Source: Ashinkailepas kermadecensis (lineage: Eukaryota > Arthropoda > Thecostraca > Neolepadidae). From it: a stretch of DNA of 64,000 nt. The stretch is taken from positions 271,001-335,000 of the forward strand of contig JAOTOM010005050.1 of assembly GCA_034440615.1 (NCBI GenBank), read 5' to 3'. Position numbers and translations under genes: made by a program. The notes beneath the pieces were generated by a model. That model saw nothing but the letters and a program-made list of their open reading frames with translations, was not told the origin of the DNA and did no database searches. Positions 10,717-21,718 of this stretch are shown here, piece by piece (within the stretch, counting starts at the first letter, position 1; every line of letters begins with the position of its first letter).

Positions 10717-11900
10717 TCGTGCTGGTGTGCCGGATCAGCCGACACCGTGGTTCGCCCGGCCAGCTGGCCTACTCGGGTCGGCGCCCAGCTCTGTTCCGTT
10801 CCGTTATCCGGGGTGGGCTCGGGAGTTGTCGGTGGTGTGACTGGACCGGGAAGTAATCTAATATTCGCTCGTATTATCTTGGATAAGCTCGCATTAGGGA
10901 CGCACAGGTGTCAAGCAATGCAAAAACCGTGCAAAACGACACTTGGCAGAACATAGGCACGTGCCTAGGATGATATCTTTGGGCACACCTCTTCCAACAC
11001 AGTTTTTCAGGCTAGAAATCTTCCTCTTTTTGCCTTTCTCCTCAGTCTTGCCAAAATTATGGTGGAATAATTATGTCGTACGGTCAGCCGTGATTCCGAC
11101 AGCGGTCCCCGCGTGCTGTGCCTATATCACTTGCCATCTTGAGAACCATTCTGAAGCAAGATGCAATGTAAGGCTAATGCACACGATTATTATATGCCTG
11201 ACAGAATAGTGCGATTCCATGAGTGTTCTCAAACAGATCCGACCAGTTGGTAAATTCCGCACATCGCGTATTCGAAATACATTTGCATATGTGACTGATG
11301 CCAGTATGCCGCGAGGTCGAAGTACATCGCCTGTGTGGGAAGAACGTTCTAATACAGTCAGGAGATCTGGAATATTTGCCAGCGGACCACGCCGCTTACG
11401 GCCTAGCTGCTGAAGACTGATCGATGCTTGCGGAACGATGTGTTTCGTCGAATTTTGGAAAACTTCGCGAACGCATGGCCCTTCGTTAGATCAAGATGCC
11501 AAGATAAAATCACCATCCGTCTTCACATTCGCTTCACATTCCGACCTCCCAAAGGACTGCCATGCGAGCAGAAGACGCCACATGCCCAAACCTATTATGA
11601 AGGACACAATCTCATTGTACCTTTGCTGGGTTTTTGTGCCGACGCCTGGGCGGCTTGCCTCCCGGTGAACGGTATTATTAACCGGCCGGGGGGTGGGCGG
11701 GTCGGTCAGACAGGGCACCCAACTGTCGACCATTAAACCGATTACAGGAATTTCGACAATGTTCCGAGCTCAAATCGATTTTATGGCTGACCACGGGCCA
11801 GCGAGCCGGCCGGAGGGGAGGAGGGCAGGTTCGCTGTGGCAGATGAGGCCACCGATCGGGCCGGTTTTAGGCTGACGGCGGGCGGGAGCTGAACACTGGC
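10717..11900. other. Unannotated stretch
   Basis: Short GC-rich segments flank the 24-bp array and lie at 11640-11900. Several short open frames overlap on both strands without domains or paired splice sites. Nothing is called. Confidence 0.5.
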
Positions 11901-11919
11901 ACGCTGTGTCATGCTGTAC

Positions 11920-12140
11920 GGCATGGTATCGCGGTGCGCACGTGTGGTCTCGGGTCAGTTTTCGTCGCTGATTAGCAGGGGGGGGGGGGGACACGTCACC
12001 AGGGACGGAGGTGTCGCCAGATCTCACTGTTGCGGTCAGCCGACCACAGGATCTCCGCATACGTCAGCCGACTGGTATGGTATCGCGGTGCGCATGTGTG
12101 GTCTGGGGTCAGCTTTCGTCGCTGATCAGCGATCGTCGCT
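11920..12140. repeat. Diverged direct duplication
   Basis: GGCATGGTATCGCGGTGCGC near 11930 recurs as GGTATGGTATCGCGGTGCGC near 12074. Both copies continue through GTGTGGTCT and GTCGCTGAT. Spacing is about 145 bp. Confidence 0.7.
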
Positions 12141-12164
12141 GATGGGCTCGGAATCGCATGGATT

Positions 12165-12478
12165 CGCTGATGCGCCTGGCCAGGTGATGCACCTGGCCAG
12201 GTGATGCGCCTGGCCAGGTGATGCGCCTGGACAGGTGACTCGACTGATGCGCCTGGCCAGGTGATGCGCCTGGCCAGGTGATGCGCCTGGACAGGTGATG
12301 CGCCTGGACAGGTGACTCGACTGATGCGCCTGGCCAGGTGATGCGCCTGGCCAGGTGATGCGCCTGGACAGGTGATGCTCCTGGACAGGTGACTCGACTG
12401 ATGCGCCTGGCCAGGTGATGCGCCTGGCCAGGTGATGCGCCTGGACAGGTGACTCGACTGATGCGCCTGGCCAGGTGA
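12165..12478. repeat. 17-bp minisatellite with higher-order structure
   Basis: The unit GATGCGCCTGGCCAGGT (or GGACAGGT) repeats in blocks of two to four. Blocks are separated by GACTCGACT, giving a higher-order period of about 60-78 bp. Confidence 0.92.
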
Positions 12479-12526
12479 TTTATAACACTGGAGTCTGACA
12501 AAGTCACACTATTGACCCGTAGGGGC

Positions 12527-12830
12527 AAGCATGGCCACACTATGGGACTGGGGACTGGTATGGCCACACTATGAGACTGGGGACTGGCGTGGCCACACTA
12601 TGAGACTGAGGATTGGCATGGTCACACAATGTGATTGAGGACTGGTATGGCCACACTATGAGACTGAGGACTGGCATGGTCACACAATGTGACTGAGGAC
12701 TGGTATGGCCACACTATGAGACTGAGGACTGGCATGACCCACTATCACACTGCAGACGGATATGGTCATACCATGAGACTGAGGACGGGTAGGAGTGTAC
12801 AGTATGAGATTGGAGCAGGGCATGGTCAGA
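12527..12830. repeat. 29-30-bp minisatellite, about 9 degenerate units
   Basis: Units contain ATGGCCACACTATGAGACTG followed by AGGACTGGC or similar, and degrade toward the right. Confidence 0.85.
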
Positions 12831-12849
12831 CCATGACTACCTTTTCAGC

Positions 12850-13205
12850 CGGTGGCGGGAACGGTCACTCCGAACACTATGGGCTACCATGGCCCCACCA
12901 TCACACCAGAGGCGAGAATGGCTACTCTGCATAACTATGGGCTACCATGGTCAGGCCAGAGCCTAGAATGTCCACTATGTGTGATTGATGGATACCATGG
13001 CCCTGTCATCAGCCCAGAGGTCAGAATGTCCACTCGGTATGATTGATGGATACCATGGTCATACCATCAGTCCAGGGCTAGAATGTCCACTATGTGTGAT
13101 TAATAGATAACATGGCCCTGCATCAGTCCAGATGCCAAAATGTCCACTCGGTATGATTGATGACCACCATGGTCATACCAGCAGTCCGGGGGCGAGAATG
13201 GCCAC
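12850..13205. repeat. ~60-67-bp degenerate tandem repeat, about 5 units
   Basis: Repeating elements are TACCATGG(C/T)C, CATCA(C/G)(A/T)CC and AGAATG(T/G)CCACT, with indels between copies. Confidence 0.8.
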
Positions 13206-13371
13206 TTTGTATGAGCGGCAGCGGGCGCAGCGGGTCCCGGACGAGCGGTGAGGCCGGCCGTCGGTGCGTAATGGGAAACACCCACCCGCACGGCCGACGC
13301 CGACAAAAACGCCGCCGCACCGCCAGTTTGTATTCGAATCACGGTCTGGGCGGTGCGCCTCTGCCTGCCGG

Positions 13372-13965
<594 letters not shown>

Positions 13966-13969
13966 TGAG

Positions 13970-14460
13970 TCTCCCAACAGAGGTCACTGACTGATCGGTC
14001 ACTCAACAGAGGTCACTAACGGATCGGTCACTCAACAGGGGTCACTAACGGATCGGTCACTCAACAGGGGTCACTGACTGATCGGTCACTCAACAGAGGT
14101 CACTAACGGATCGGTCACTCAACAGGGGTCACTGACGGATCGGTCACTCAACAGGGGTCACTGACGGATCGGTCACTCAACAGAGGTCACTAACGGATCG
14201 GTTTCCCAACAGAAGTCACTAACGGGTCGGCCACCAAATATAGGTCACCAACGGATCGGTCACCCAACAGAGGTCACCAAAAGATCGGGTCACCCAACAG
14301 AGGTCACTAACCGATCGGGTCAGCCAACAGAGGTCACTAGCGGATCGGCCACCAAACAGAGGTCGCTAACGGATCAATCACCAAACAAAGTCACCAACGG
14401 ATCGGTCGCCCAACAGGGGTCACTGACGGAGCGGTCACTCAACAGAGGTCAATAACGGAT
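13970..14460. repeat. 29-bp minisatellite, about 17 units
   Basis: Unit core is GTCACTAACGGATCGGTCAC followed by TCAACAGAG. Each unit contains AGGTCA and CGGTCA. Units are homogeneous on the left and diverged after about 14200. Confidence 0.93.
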
Positions 14461-14864
14461 TTTGTTTGTTTTGTTGAGCTGGGCACTTCGGCCTCCACTA
14501 AGGGTCGGTCACAGGGCACCATAGTGCCTGGTACGTGCAGTCTCTCGCCAGATAAATATATGCTTATGACACACCATTGGCAAAATTGCAACTATCACAT
14601 GTGGTGCAACTCAAGCGTTTAATCCGGTCGCGTCTCAGTCCCAGAACTAAGCATCCAAGCTCCGCCCAGATATTATAAGGATCGCTGCACAATAGCCTCG
14701 CCACGCAAAGCAGTCGGCTTGGTGTGGAGTACTCACTTGGTGTGCCATCCCGGCAGGCCGTGTACTCCTGTCGCGCACCACTCAGCCACTGGCCGCAGCT
14801 ACTCTGAGGGTTTGCCACTGTCCCGCCAGGCGGCAGCCCGAGCGGGCTCCTGACCACCAGTTGC

Positions 14865-15027
14865 AGGTGAGCGCACACACACACAGACACCCCCCTCCCA
14901 CACATATACACACACATACCCACACAGACACGCACACACACACGCACGCACACCCACACACCTACACCCACATACGCACGCGCACACGCACATACACACA
15001 CACACACATCACACACAGACACGCTTG

Positions 15028-15060
<33 letters not shown>
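14865..15060. repeat. (CA)n-rich microsatellite
   Basis: Imperfect CA dinucleotide tract with CGCA interruptions; purest near 15030-15058. Confidence 0.95.
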
Positions 15061-15062
<2 letters not shown>

Positions 15063-15732
15063 CGTGTGTGTGAGTCAGCCGTATTCGCCATTTCGCTCAA
15101 TCATGTTTTCCTTGCCTTCCCAGTCATTTGTTACATGCTAATGGACCGGAGTTACTTGGAATAGCTTCAATTTCCGTCCCAAGAAATATATCGTCGATAA
15201 AGCATAAGATAACATAAATCCACCCCGGCACCACAGCGCGCAGAATTTGGCAATTGAATATGGTTTTGCGCAAAAGAACGAGGAGTTAATTCTAACGAGA
15301 TTACTTCCAAGTTTCGACGGCATATCAGCTCAGTAGATGCGGTCTAATTGGAATCCAATCATCGATTGGTCACCACATGGGCTATGTGCAACATAAACAG
15401 CGATGTAATTTTGTTTCAGCGAGGGCCAAGGTCATCTACTACTTATACCCGCTGTCCCATTATATTGGAGTTATCTATTCGCAATGTTTTACCTAACCAG
15501 CGTTTTCGCCGCTTGAAGGTTGACTTTCAGCACAAAAAATGTGTCAGTGTCATGAATTGAGCGCACTAGTTTAATAAGAAAATCCTGCACGCACGTCATG
15601 CCATCGACATGGACATATACATGTTGGTACATCAACCACAACTACTTTGAGGAACGGAATTACGTACTAATTACCGTTAGGATATGTTTGGAGCAAATGT
15701 CAAAACCAGTTCATATATCCTGCACTAGTACG
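15061..15732. other. AT-rich unannotated stretch
   Basis: No repeat or exon recognised before the foldback element. Confidence 0.5.
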
Positions 15733-16260
15733 GCGCCTCAGCTAAATATACCATAACAATTGTGCATTTTGTGAGGAAAGCACGAAATTTGGCACACTAG
15801 TAGACTATCCTATTATGAACAAATTTGGATATTGGGCCATATCAAATTCAGCCCCTGATGGCTGTGGTAGCCATTTTTCAAAATTGCCGCCAGCGGTTAC
15901 TATAATTTTACAAACCAGTGTTCACCGAAAATCCATGTAAATAGGCACTATGAGAGGGTTAAGGCACATATATAGTAATATTTACAGAACATTTGTGTTA
16001 TCTCGGGTTTCCCTCTAAAAATTTCCTCTCGATTGGTATGGCAACACTCATTTGGTTACGTTTAATACAGGCACGAAAAATGGCTCATCGAGTGGCTTTG
16101 TTGTGATTCCACAGATACCAATAAAGTCAGTTATAGTGATGCTTCCGCCAATCTCATGTCTTAATTTAGAAAGAAAAGGTCATTGTAATGTTTAGACACT
16201 GTAATTAAGAATAGTCTTATATCCATAGTACCGTAGTATAGTATTAAATAATAAAATAAT
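15733..16260 (+). repeat. Left arm of a ~1.26-kb foldback element
   Basis: This arm matches the reverse complement of 16491-16997 over nearly its whole length. Examples are AACAATTGTGCATTTTGTG near the outer end and TAGTATTAAATAATAAAAT at the inner end. Small indels are visible, including extra bases near 15860-15880 in this arm. Confidence 0.88.
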
Positions 16261-16490
16261 CAGCAATTCAATATATTCTAGAAAGTTTTCTGTTATACCA
16301 AGATAAACGAACATATCATTGTTTTGGTCACACAATTGTTCTCATCTAATAGATGTATATCATATATTTGTAACTCATGTTGCATTACTTAGCCCACATG
16401 TCGAACCAATTATATCATCTGTTTTTATTATATTCGTATTTTGTTAATTGTATGCCATTTGTTTGCAGATCTAATGGTGGTGTTGCGAAC
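16261..16490. other. Loop (about 230 bp) between foldback arms
   Basis: AT-rich, non-repeated spacer with no open frame or motif recognised. Confidence 0.7.
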
Positions 16491-16997
16491 TATTTTATTA
16501 TTTAATACTATACTACGGTACTACGGATATACGACTATTATTAATTACAGTGTCTAAACATTGCAATGACCTTTTCTTTCTAAATTAAGACATGAGATTG
16601 GCGGAAGCATCACTATAACTGACTTTATTGGTATCTGTGGAATCACAACACAGCCACTCGATGAGCCATTTTTCGTGCCTGTTTTAAACGTAACCAAATG
16701 AGTGTTGCCATACCAATCGAGAGGGAATTTTTAGAGGGAAACCCGAGATAACACAAATGTTCTGTAAACATTACTATGCATGTGCCTTAACCCTCGCATA
16801 GTGCCTATTTACATGGATTTTCGGTGAACACTCTGGTTTGTAAAATTATAGTAACCGCTGGCGGCCATTTTGAAAAATGGCTGAATTTGACATGGCCCAA
16901 TATCCAAATCTGTTCATAATAGGATAGTTTACTAGTGTGCCAAATTTGGTGCTTTCCTCACAAAATGCACAATTGTCATGCTAAGTTGCCTCACTAC
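16491..16997 (-). repeat. Right arm of the foldback element
   Basis: Reverse complement of 15733-16260. Together the arms form a long-inverted-repeat (foldback or MITE-type) element without a transposase. Outer ends fade near GCCTCA/TGAGGC. I could not define a clean target duplication. Confidence 0.88.
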
Positions 16998-17277
16998 ACC
17001 TGGTTGTACCAAGAAATCAAATGCAAAATGGCCAATGCAAAATGTCAAATGCAAAGTGCAAAATAGTTGCAATTGACAGCGCTTGATAAGTATTTGCTAG
17101 CTATTGCTAGGGCTGAATTTAACATAGAAATGTAAACCCTTCGTTTCAATTTAAACCGAGTTTCAATACTCAGAAAATTTCACATATTTTCTAAACATTT
17201 GTGCTAGTAATTTTGTGAAAAGGTGTATGCACTCCTTTCTAATTAGCGAATGCAAACATTACGTAAATTAGAAAAAG

Positions 17278-17345
17278 AACCACATCAAGAACCATATCAA
17301 GAACCATATCAAGAACCATATCAAGAACCACATCAAGAACCACAT
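17278..17345. repeat. 12-bp tandem repeat, about 5.5 units
   Basis: AACCATATCAAG / AACCACATCAAG units. Confidence 0.9.
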
Positions 17346-18031
17346 CATTCTATTTGATTTCCTTACAGTGAACGATTATCTTGCACGGACTCCATCACAA
17401 AAATGTTTCCATCCATTCAACACCTAACGCCACGGATCTGAAACCAAAGGGCCTGAGGGCTGTGCTACATTTTTCGGGAACGTTAGCAATATTCCTAAAA
17501 ATTCATATGACCTTTGTTTGGAAAAGGTAGACTTAAAAGGTAACTTCTCCACTTTTAGAGGCTCTTGCGAGGACTCCTAAAAGAGTGGAAAAGCTACTTC
17601 GATTATTTCCCATACCTTTGCGCAGAGCAATGCTCGATGCCGAAACTGTGAAGCTTTCGTAGGAGTCGGGTCATAATTTTTTCAGACCAAGACGTTCCAT
17701 ATCCAAATTCCCCCCCCCCCTCCTAAAGTCAAACAAAAAGCTCAGAGGTCAAACGTTCTGAGAAAACAATACGAAAAGATTGCTATGAAGGGGCGCATTC
17801 TGGACAATTACGATTACATCTATGGAAAGCGACATACATTCAGGAGACCAAAACGTCTAGAGACAGCGATGTGCAAGAATAACCTTGGGGCAACAGCCAT
17901 TTTATCATGCAATTCTGAGCTGTCATCAAATGGGCTTTCTGTTCTCCATTTACCCATCAAATGAGAGTTCTCGGCATTTGGGCATCTAGGCATCCCGTTA
18001 TCTGTCATTGCGTTATCATGATGATCACCAG

Positions 18032-18113
18032 ATTGGAGACTTGGAGTTGCTAGAATGTACGGATAATATAGTGCCGATCAGTCACAGTATGCGGCAATTA
18101 TTAACTGCCTTCG
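18032..18113 (+). CDS. Weak candidate exon, 82 bp
   Basis: The strong donor TTCG|GTAAGT ends this segment. An AG acceptor (ATGATCACCAG) with a poor pyrimidine tract starts it. One frame gives IGDLELLECTDNIVPISHSM and onward. The peptide is not recognised, and chance occurrence is quite possible. Confidence 0.2.
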
Positions 18114-18371
18114 GTAAGTATTTGAGTATTGTTTGCTCGGGGGTATTGGCCTCGGTCTCTAAGACATGTGGTCAATTCTGGTGCTTTTTCTAGACGTTGT
18201 GACTCATGGTGTTGTAGCTTTGAACATTATGACATTAATTTCGTCATTGCTGCCTCCACACTTTCCTGTGGCATAGCCATGGTTCCTTCCATTTAAGTAT
18301 ACACCTCATGTGCAAACGTAGCGAGACTTCTGCGATGGAGGGTAAGCCACCAATGACCTTCTTCTGCCTTT

Positions 18372-18388
18372 AAACACCTTTGAGAACA
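18372..18388. repeat. Target-site duplication, left copy, of SINE 18389-18486
   Basis: 17-bp direct repeat AAACACCTTTGAGAACA, identical to 18487-18503. Confidence 0.9.
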
Positions 18389-18486
18389 CTATTCCCAATC
18401 CCGCGGCCCACCGGCGAAACAGTGTGGGCGGCGCCATTAGCCGTGAATGTGCAAAAAGCGTGTCGTGAACCACCCAATAAACAAAC
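18389..18486 (+). mobile_element. 5'-truncated SINE, family A, recent insertion
   Basis: It matches the body of the 5051-5226 SINE (CCCAATCCCGCGGCCCACCG, then GTGTGGGCGGCGCC, then GTGAACCACCCAATAAA) but lacks the tRNA-like head. It ends in an ACAAAC-type tail and is flanked by a perfect 17-bp target duplication. The perfect duplication indicates a comparatively young insertion. Confidence 0.88.
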
Positions 18487-18503
18487 AAACACCTTTGAGA
18501 ACA
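18487..18503. repeat. Target-site duplication, right copy, of SINE 18389-18486
   Basis: AAACACCTTTGAGAACA, identical to 18372-18388. Confidence 0.9.
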
Positions 18504-18741
18504 GTCGAATTCCCTCATGCAATCTGAGGGAGAATCCCCTCCCTCCCTTGGTATGTAGGGCATATCATGCACTCCTAAGGGTATTCTTACTGTCCGAGAG
18601 CACTCGAGACTCTAAGTATGAAATAAGGATCGCCTCTGCATCTCTTCCCATGATTATCTTTCTGCTAGAAAGATGAAACCAAGCACATCGGGTCATTGTG
18701 TATGTATGTGTGCATACAAACGGTTATTCATATATACATAC

Positions 18742-18744
<3 letters not shown>

Positions 18745-18803
<59 letters not shown>
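18745..18803. repeat. (TA)n microsatellite
   Basis: Long pure TA run directly left of a PLE-related fragment. Confidence 0.97.
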
Positions 18804-18804
<1 letters not shown>

Positions 18805-18809
18805 CGATA

Positions 18810-18990
18810 CGAAAGCAGAGCAATACAAACATAATTACAGAAAGACACCGTTGCGGCTGTCCTACCTTCTTCAAGTCATAAACAATTGGATTTACCCTGG
18901 ATACAAGAAATCACTCGTTATACTGAGGTCCGGTCTAAAATGTCCCCTTATTTTCAAGAGCAATTGAACCACGGCGTTAGCACTCCTAAG
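18810..18990 (+). pseudogene. Penelope-like element fragment (non-coding remnant)
   Basis: About 110 bp (18870-18985) resembles the reverse complement of about 20490-20600. Shared stretches are TGGATACAAGAA, GGTCCGGTCTAA versus AATCCGGTCTAA, and GAGCAATT. The 20.5-kb copy lies next to a decayed PLE reverse transcriptase, so this is probably part of the same element family. Confidence 0.5.
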
Positions 18991-19375
18991 ATTACCAAAA
19001 CAGCCATTAATATCGTCCTGGATGGTAATGAGCTTTGACTCAATCGCTCTCCCGCGCTTTTTGTTCAATCCCACAACTAGCGCCGACGCCCCTCCCATCT
19101 TGGGAGGTCAGATTCCTCATCAACGTGAACAACAATCGGGTTTGAGAGACTCGGTGATGCCCCAGAATTCAGATCCACACGGTCTTACCCCACTCTCGTT
19201 GCCAGCCCCCTCCTTTGTTTCTCCTAAATAAACCTTGTCACATCCCCGAATGGAATTGTGTACTCTACACTGCCATGTTTTATGGGATGGTTATGTTAAT
19301 CATCACAATATCTCGAATTCCGGCATCCGCTGAGCTACTTAATTTGAATTTCCCTCAGATAAAGGCGCAAATGCC

Positions 19376-19697
19376 GCCCCGGTAGCTCAGTTGGTTAGAA
19401 CGCCGGCCTGCGCTGGTCTCCCCTTCCTGGCAACATAAGGTTCGAGTCGCTTCGCGCGCTCGCATTTAGCCCCCGACTGGGGGGGGGTTCAGCTGGCAAC
19501 TGGTCCGAAACGGCCGGGTACGAGCCACCTGCATTGATGGCATTGACGGCACGTTAAACTCCCGGTCAAAATTCTTCCGTAATATAAATTCCAGTTTAGC
19601 AATGGGATTTATTGATTGGGTGGTGGGGCCAAGGTTCACGCAACAAGCTCTGCTTAGCAATAGAACCCTGGTTCATAAAGCGACCCCAGCAAGAATT
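19376..19697 (+). mobile_element. tRNA-derived SINE, family B, copy 1
   Basis: It begins with a tRNA-like head (A box TAGCTCAGTTGG, B box GGTTCGAGTC). The body has CATTTAGCCCCCGACTGGGG and ACGTTAAACT...GGTCA, and the 3' part is CAACAAGCTCTGCTTAGCAA. The whole length matches the minus-strand copy at 43596-43918. The head resembles an intact tRNA 5' half, but the middle is not a tRNA, so it is not a tRNA gene. Confidence 0.88.
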
Positions 19698-19959
19698 CGT
19701 GCTAAATTTCCTTTAAAAAATCAGTATGAAATGGTCAGGGCACTTTTCGAGTCTGGTACTGATACGTATTTCACTCTGACATCAGGCTTGTTTTCTTTGC
19801 TTAGCATTAATCTTTGCGACTTTTAACGTGTGCTACAAATCAAGCCCTTGGGGTAGCTTAGCTTAAGATAAGTTTCCTTAATGTGCACTAACTCTTCATC
19901 TAAAAGCTCTGGGCTGCAAATTCAGAGTACTCTCAGAAAAATCCCATGAGGATCCCTGT

Positions 19960-20600
19960 TTCCGTACGGCAGTTCTCGCCAAAATAGTAATGTACGAGGC
20001 CATTTTTGTTCGCTGGCTTCCGAAATACCGAGAAGGTGCAGATGCTCCTTTTCGTCAGACGATAGTGTCCAGGAATGAAATTTTCACCCCGTTCCTTCCC
20101 TTAGTGTAATTTCGATGCGAGAATAAATCGAATCCTGTGTAGATTTCAGAGCATCAAGGTCTACATCATGATCCACAATCACAAAGACATCGTCAACATA
20201 CCTTGACCAAAATGCATCGCCGTCATGGTCTGCGGCGGGGTCTCCATAAACAAGCGTGCCAAGATCGGGCTGGGAGGTGATCCCGTTGTAGGTCCAATTA
20301 TTTCACGATATCTCTCCCGATGGAATTCCAATGCCCAAAATTTCACGCATATCCGCATCAGCTGAATGATTTGTCGCTTCGGTCGAAAAAGATTTAAACT
20401 AGCAGTCATATTGAAAGCTTCCAAGTAGCAAAAAAAGAGTATTTTCATGCAAAGTCACCATTTATTAGCGTGCCTGCAAGGAGCCTTAGCCAAATTGCTC
20501 GCAGAGATGGGCGAAGAAAATTAGACCGGATTAACCTTGGTAAAAGTGGCTTCTTGTATCCAGAGTAATTCCAATCCGGTTTCTATCGATGTTTGAAAGT
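19960..20600 (-). pseudogene. Decayed Penelope-like reverse transcriptase
   Basis: Minus-strand translation over several frames gives conserved reverse transcriptase blocks. These are a GPTTGSPPSPILARLFME segment (the aMGSPLSP...LFME region) and, after a frameshift, RYVDDVFVIVDHDVDLDAL with the catalytic YVDD. An ISFLDT block follows. At least two frameshifts and several stops separate them, so no functional protein is made. The YVDD and its flanks match Penelope/Poseidon-type elements better than LINE enzymes. It differs clearly from the copies at 61.6-64 kb. Confidence 0.8.
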
Positions 20601-20747
20601 GTTGCTTGCTTGTATTTCAACATAAACAGGGCAATATCTATCTGGAAGGCAGGCTTAATTCCGTATCAAAGCCGTTCGTTAAGAAAATGTGCTATTCAAC
20701 TGTTCTCATTGCTTTTGTGACTTACATTTGTTTCTGAGGACTTGAAG

Positions 20748-20780
20748 AAGCTAGCACGGCCGAAACGTTGTCTTAATATA
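20748..20780 (+). ncRNA. Possible degenerate hammerhead ribozyme motif
   Basis: TTGAAGA, a short stem, then GCCGAAACGTTGTC resembles the hammerhead core arrangement seen clearly at 61258-61292. The CTGANGA box is disrupted (CTTGAAGA) and stem II is weak. It lies close to PLE remnants but on the opposite strand to the 20.2-kb reverse transcriptase. Confidence 0.25.
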
Positions 20781-20789
20781 AGTGGACGC

Positions 20790-21460
20790 CCATTGCACGC
20801 GATGCGTCACTCGGATGTGACGCGAGTTAGTTTCTAGTAAAGATATGTGAGGCCTGGCTTCTTCCATGGATAATAATAATTCCATGGCTTCTTCCACCCT
20901 TCCTTGGCTAATACTGGATCGGCCTTTTATTCCGCACACAGGAGGCAAAAACTGAAAACTGTGCACGAGTCTCTAAGCTGAGCTGATATTATCCCTCGAT
21001 TAACGAGTCCATCGTGATGGCCATTGCCGGCATTGGGAAGAAAGGAAGCCTTTCCGAAGTCTATAATTAACACAACTGATCGTCCGTGCTCCAGAAGATA
21101 ACTGCAAGGAAAATGGAGCAAGGCGGGGTCATCAGACGTAGAATGCTCTTCAGAGCGGGTAAGTCATCCCATGGGTGAATGGTGGGCTTGCAGGCCTGAC
21201 TCCCGAGACGCCTGAGGTCAGCTGAAAATCGGAGTTTCTCGAAAGGTAGATGCTCTCCAATGTGTTCATGTTATATTAACCACCTAAGGTGCACGAAAAC
21301 AACGCACGAGTACGAGTGCGCATCGTTGCGCTCTGCATCTCCATTTCCTACAAGGCTTTATCTAATACAGCTGCTTAATTAAGCCAACGTGATATGGATA
21401 CAATTCAACATCATATCCATCACATACAACGTGGTAACGATTTACAAACTAATGCAGAAA
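20790..21460. other. Unannotated stretch
   Basis: A short imperfect duplication of CTTCTTCCA near 20855-20900 is visible; nothing else was recognised. Confidence 0.5.
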
Positions 21461-21463
21461 AAT

Positions 21464-21570
21464 TCAGCTGATTATGCGATAGACATCGACGTCTATGGGT
21501 TTTGGAGTCACATCATCCGCAGTCTGAAGGACGACGGCGAAGAGTCGTAGTCTCAATGCGCGGGGATCTT
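21464..21570 (-). CDS. Weak candidate terminal exon
   Basis: The minus strand has a strong acceptor with a long pyrimidine tract (GTCTCTGCCTCCCCGGCAG). It opens a frame DPRALRLRLFAVVLQTADD ending at a stop codon at 21464. No clear poly(A) signal follows, and family is unknown. Confidence 0.25.
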
Positions 21571-21602
21571 CTGCCGGGGAGGCAGAGACCAAATGCAAAG
21601 AG

Positions 21603-21718
21603 CGCGCTACTCTCGCGCCGTTGGCGCCACCCAGGGCGAGACTCGCATGATAATGGCGCGCGCTACTCTCGCACCGTTGGCGCCGCCCAGGACGAGACTC
21701 CCATGGCAATGACGCATG
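21603..21718. repeat. ~58-bp tandem duplication, 2 units
   Basis: GCGCTACTCTCGCGCCGTTG and its near copy GCGCTACTCTCGCACCGTTG start two adjacent, mildly diverged units. Confidence 0.85.

Noticed and set aside
9857..10956. Repeat proteins of 250-346 residues (SEPSEAAV, QKLPSQSR and others)
   Set aside because: The 24-bp period keeps every frame open on both strands; nothing favours one frame.
19376..19450. A tRNA gene
   Set aside because: A and B boxes are present, but the segment cannot fold into a full cloverleaf and continues into a SINE body that is shared with 43596-43918.
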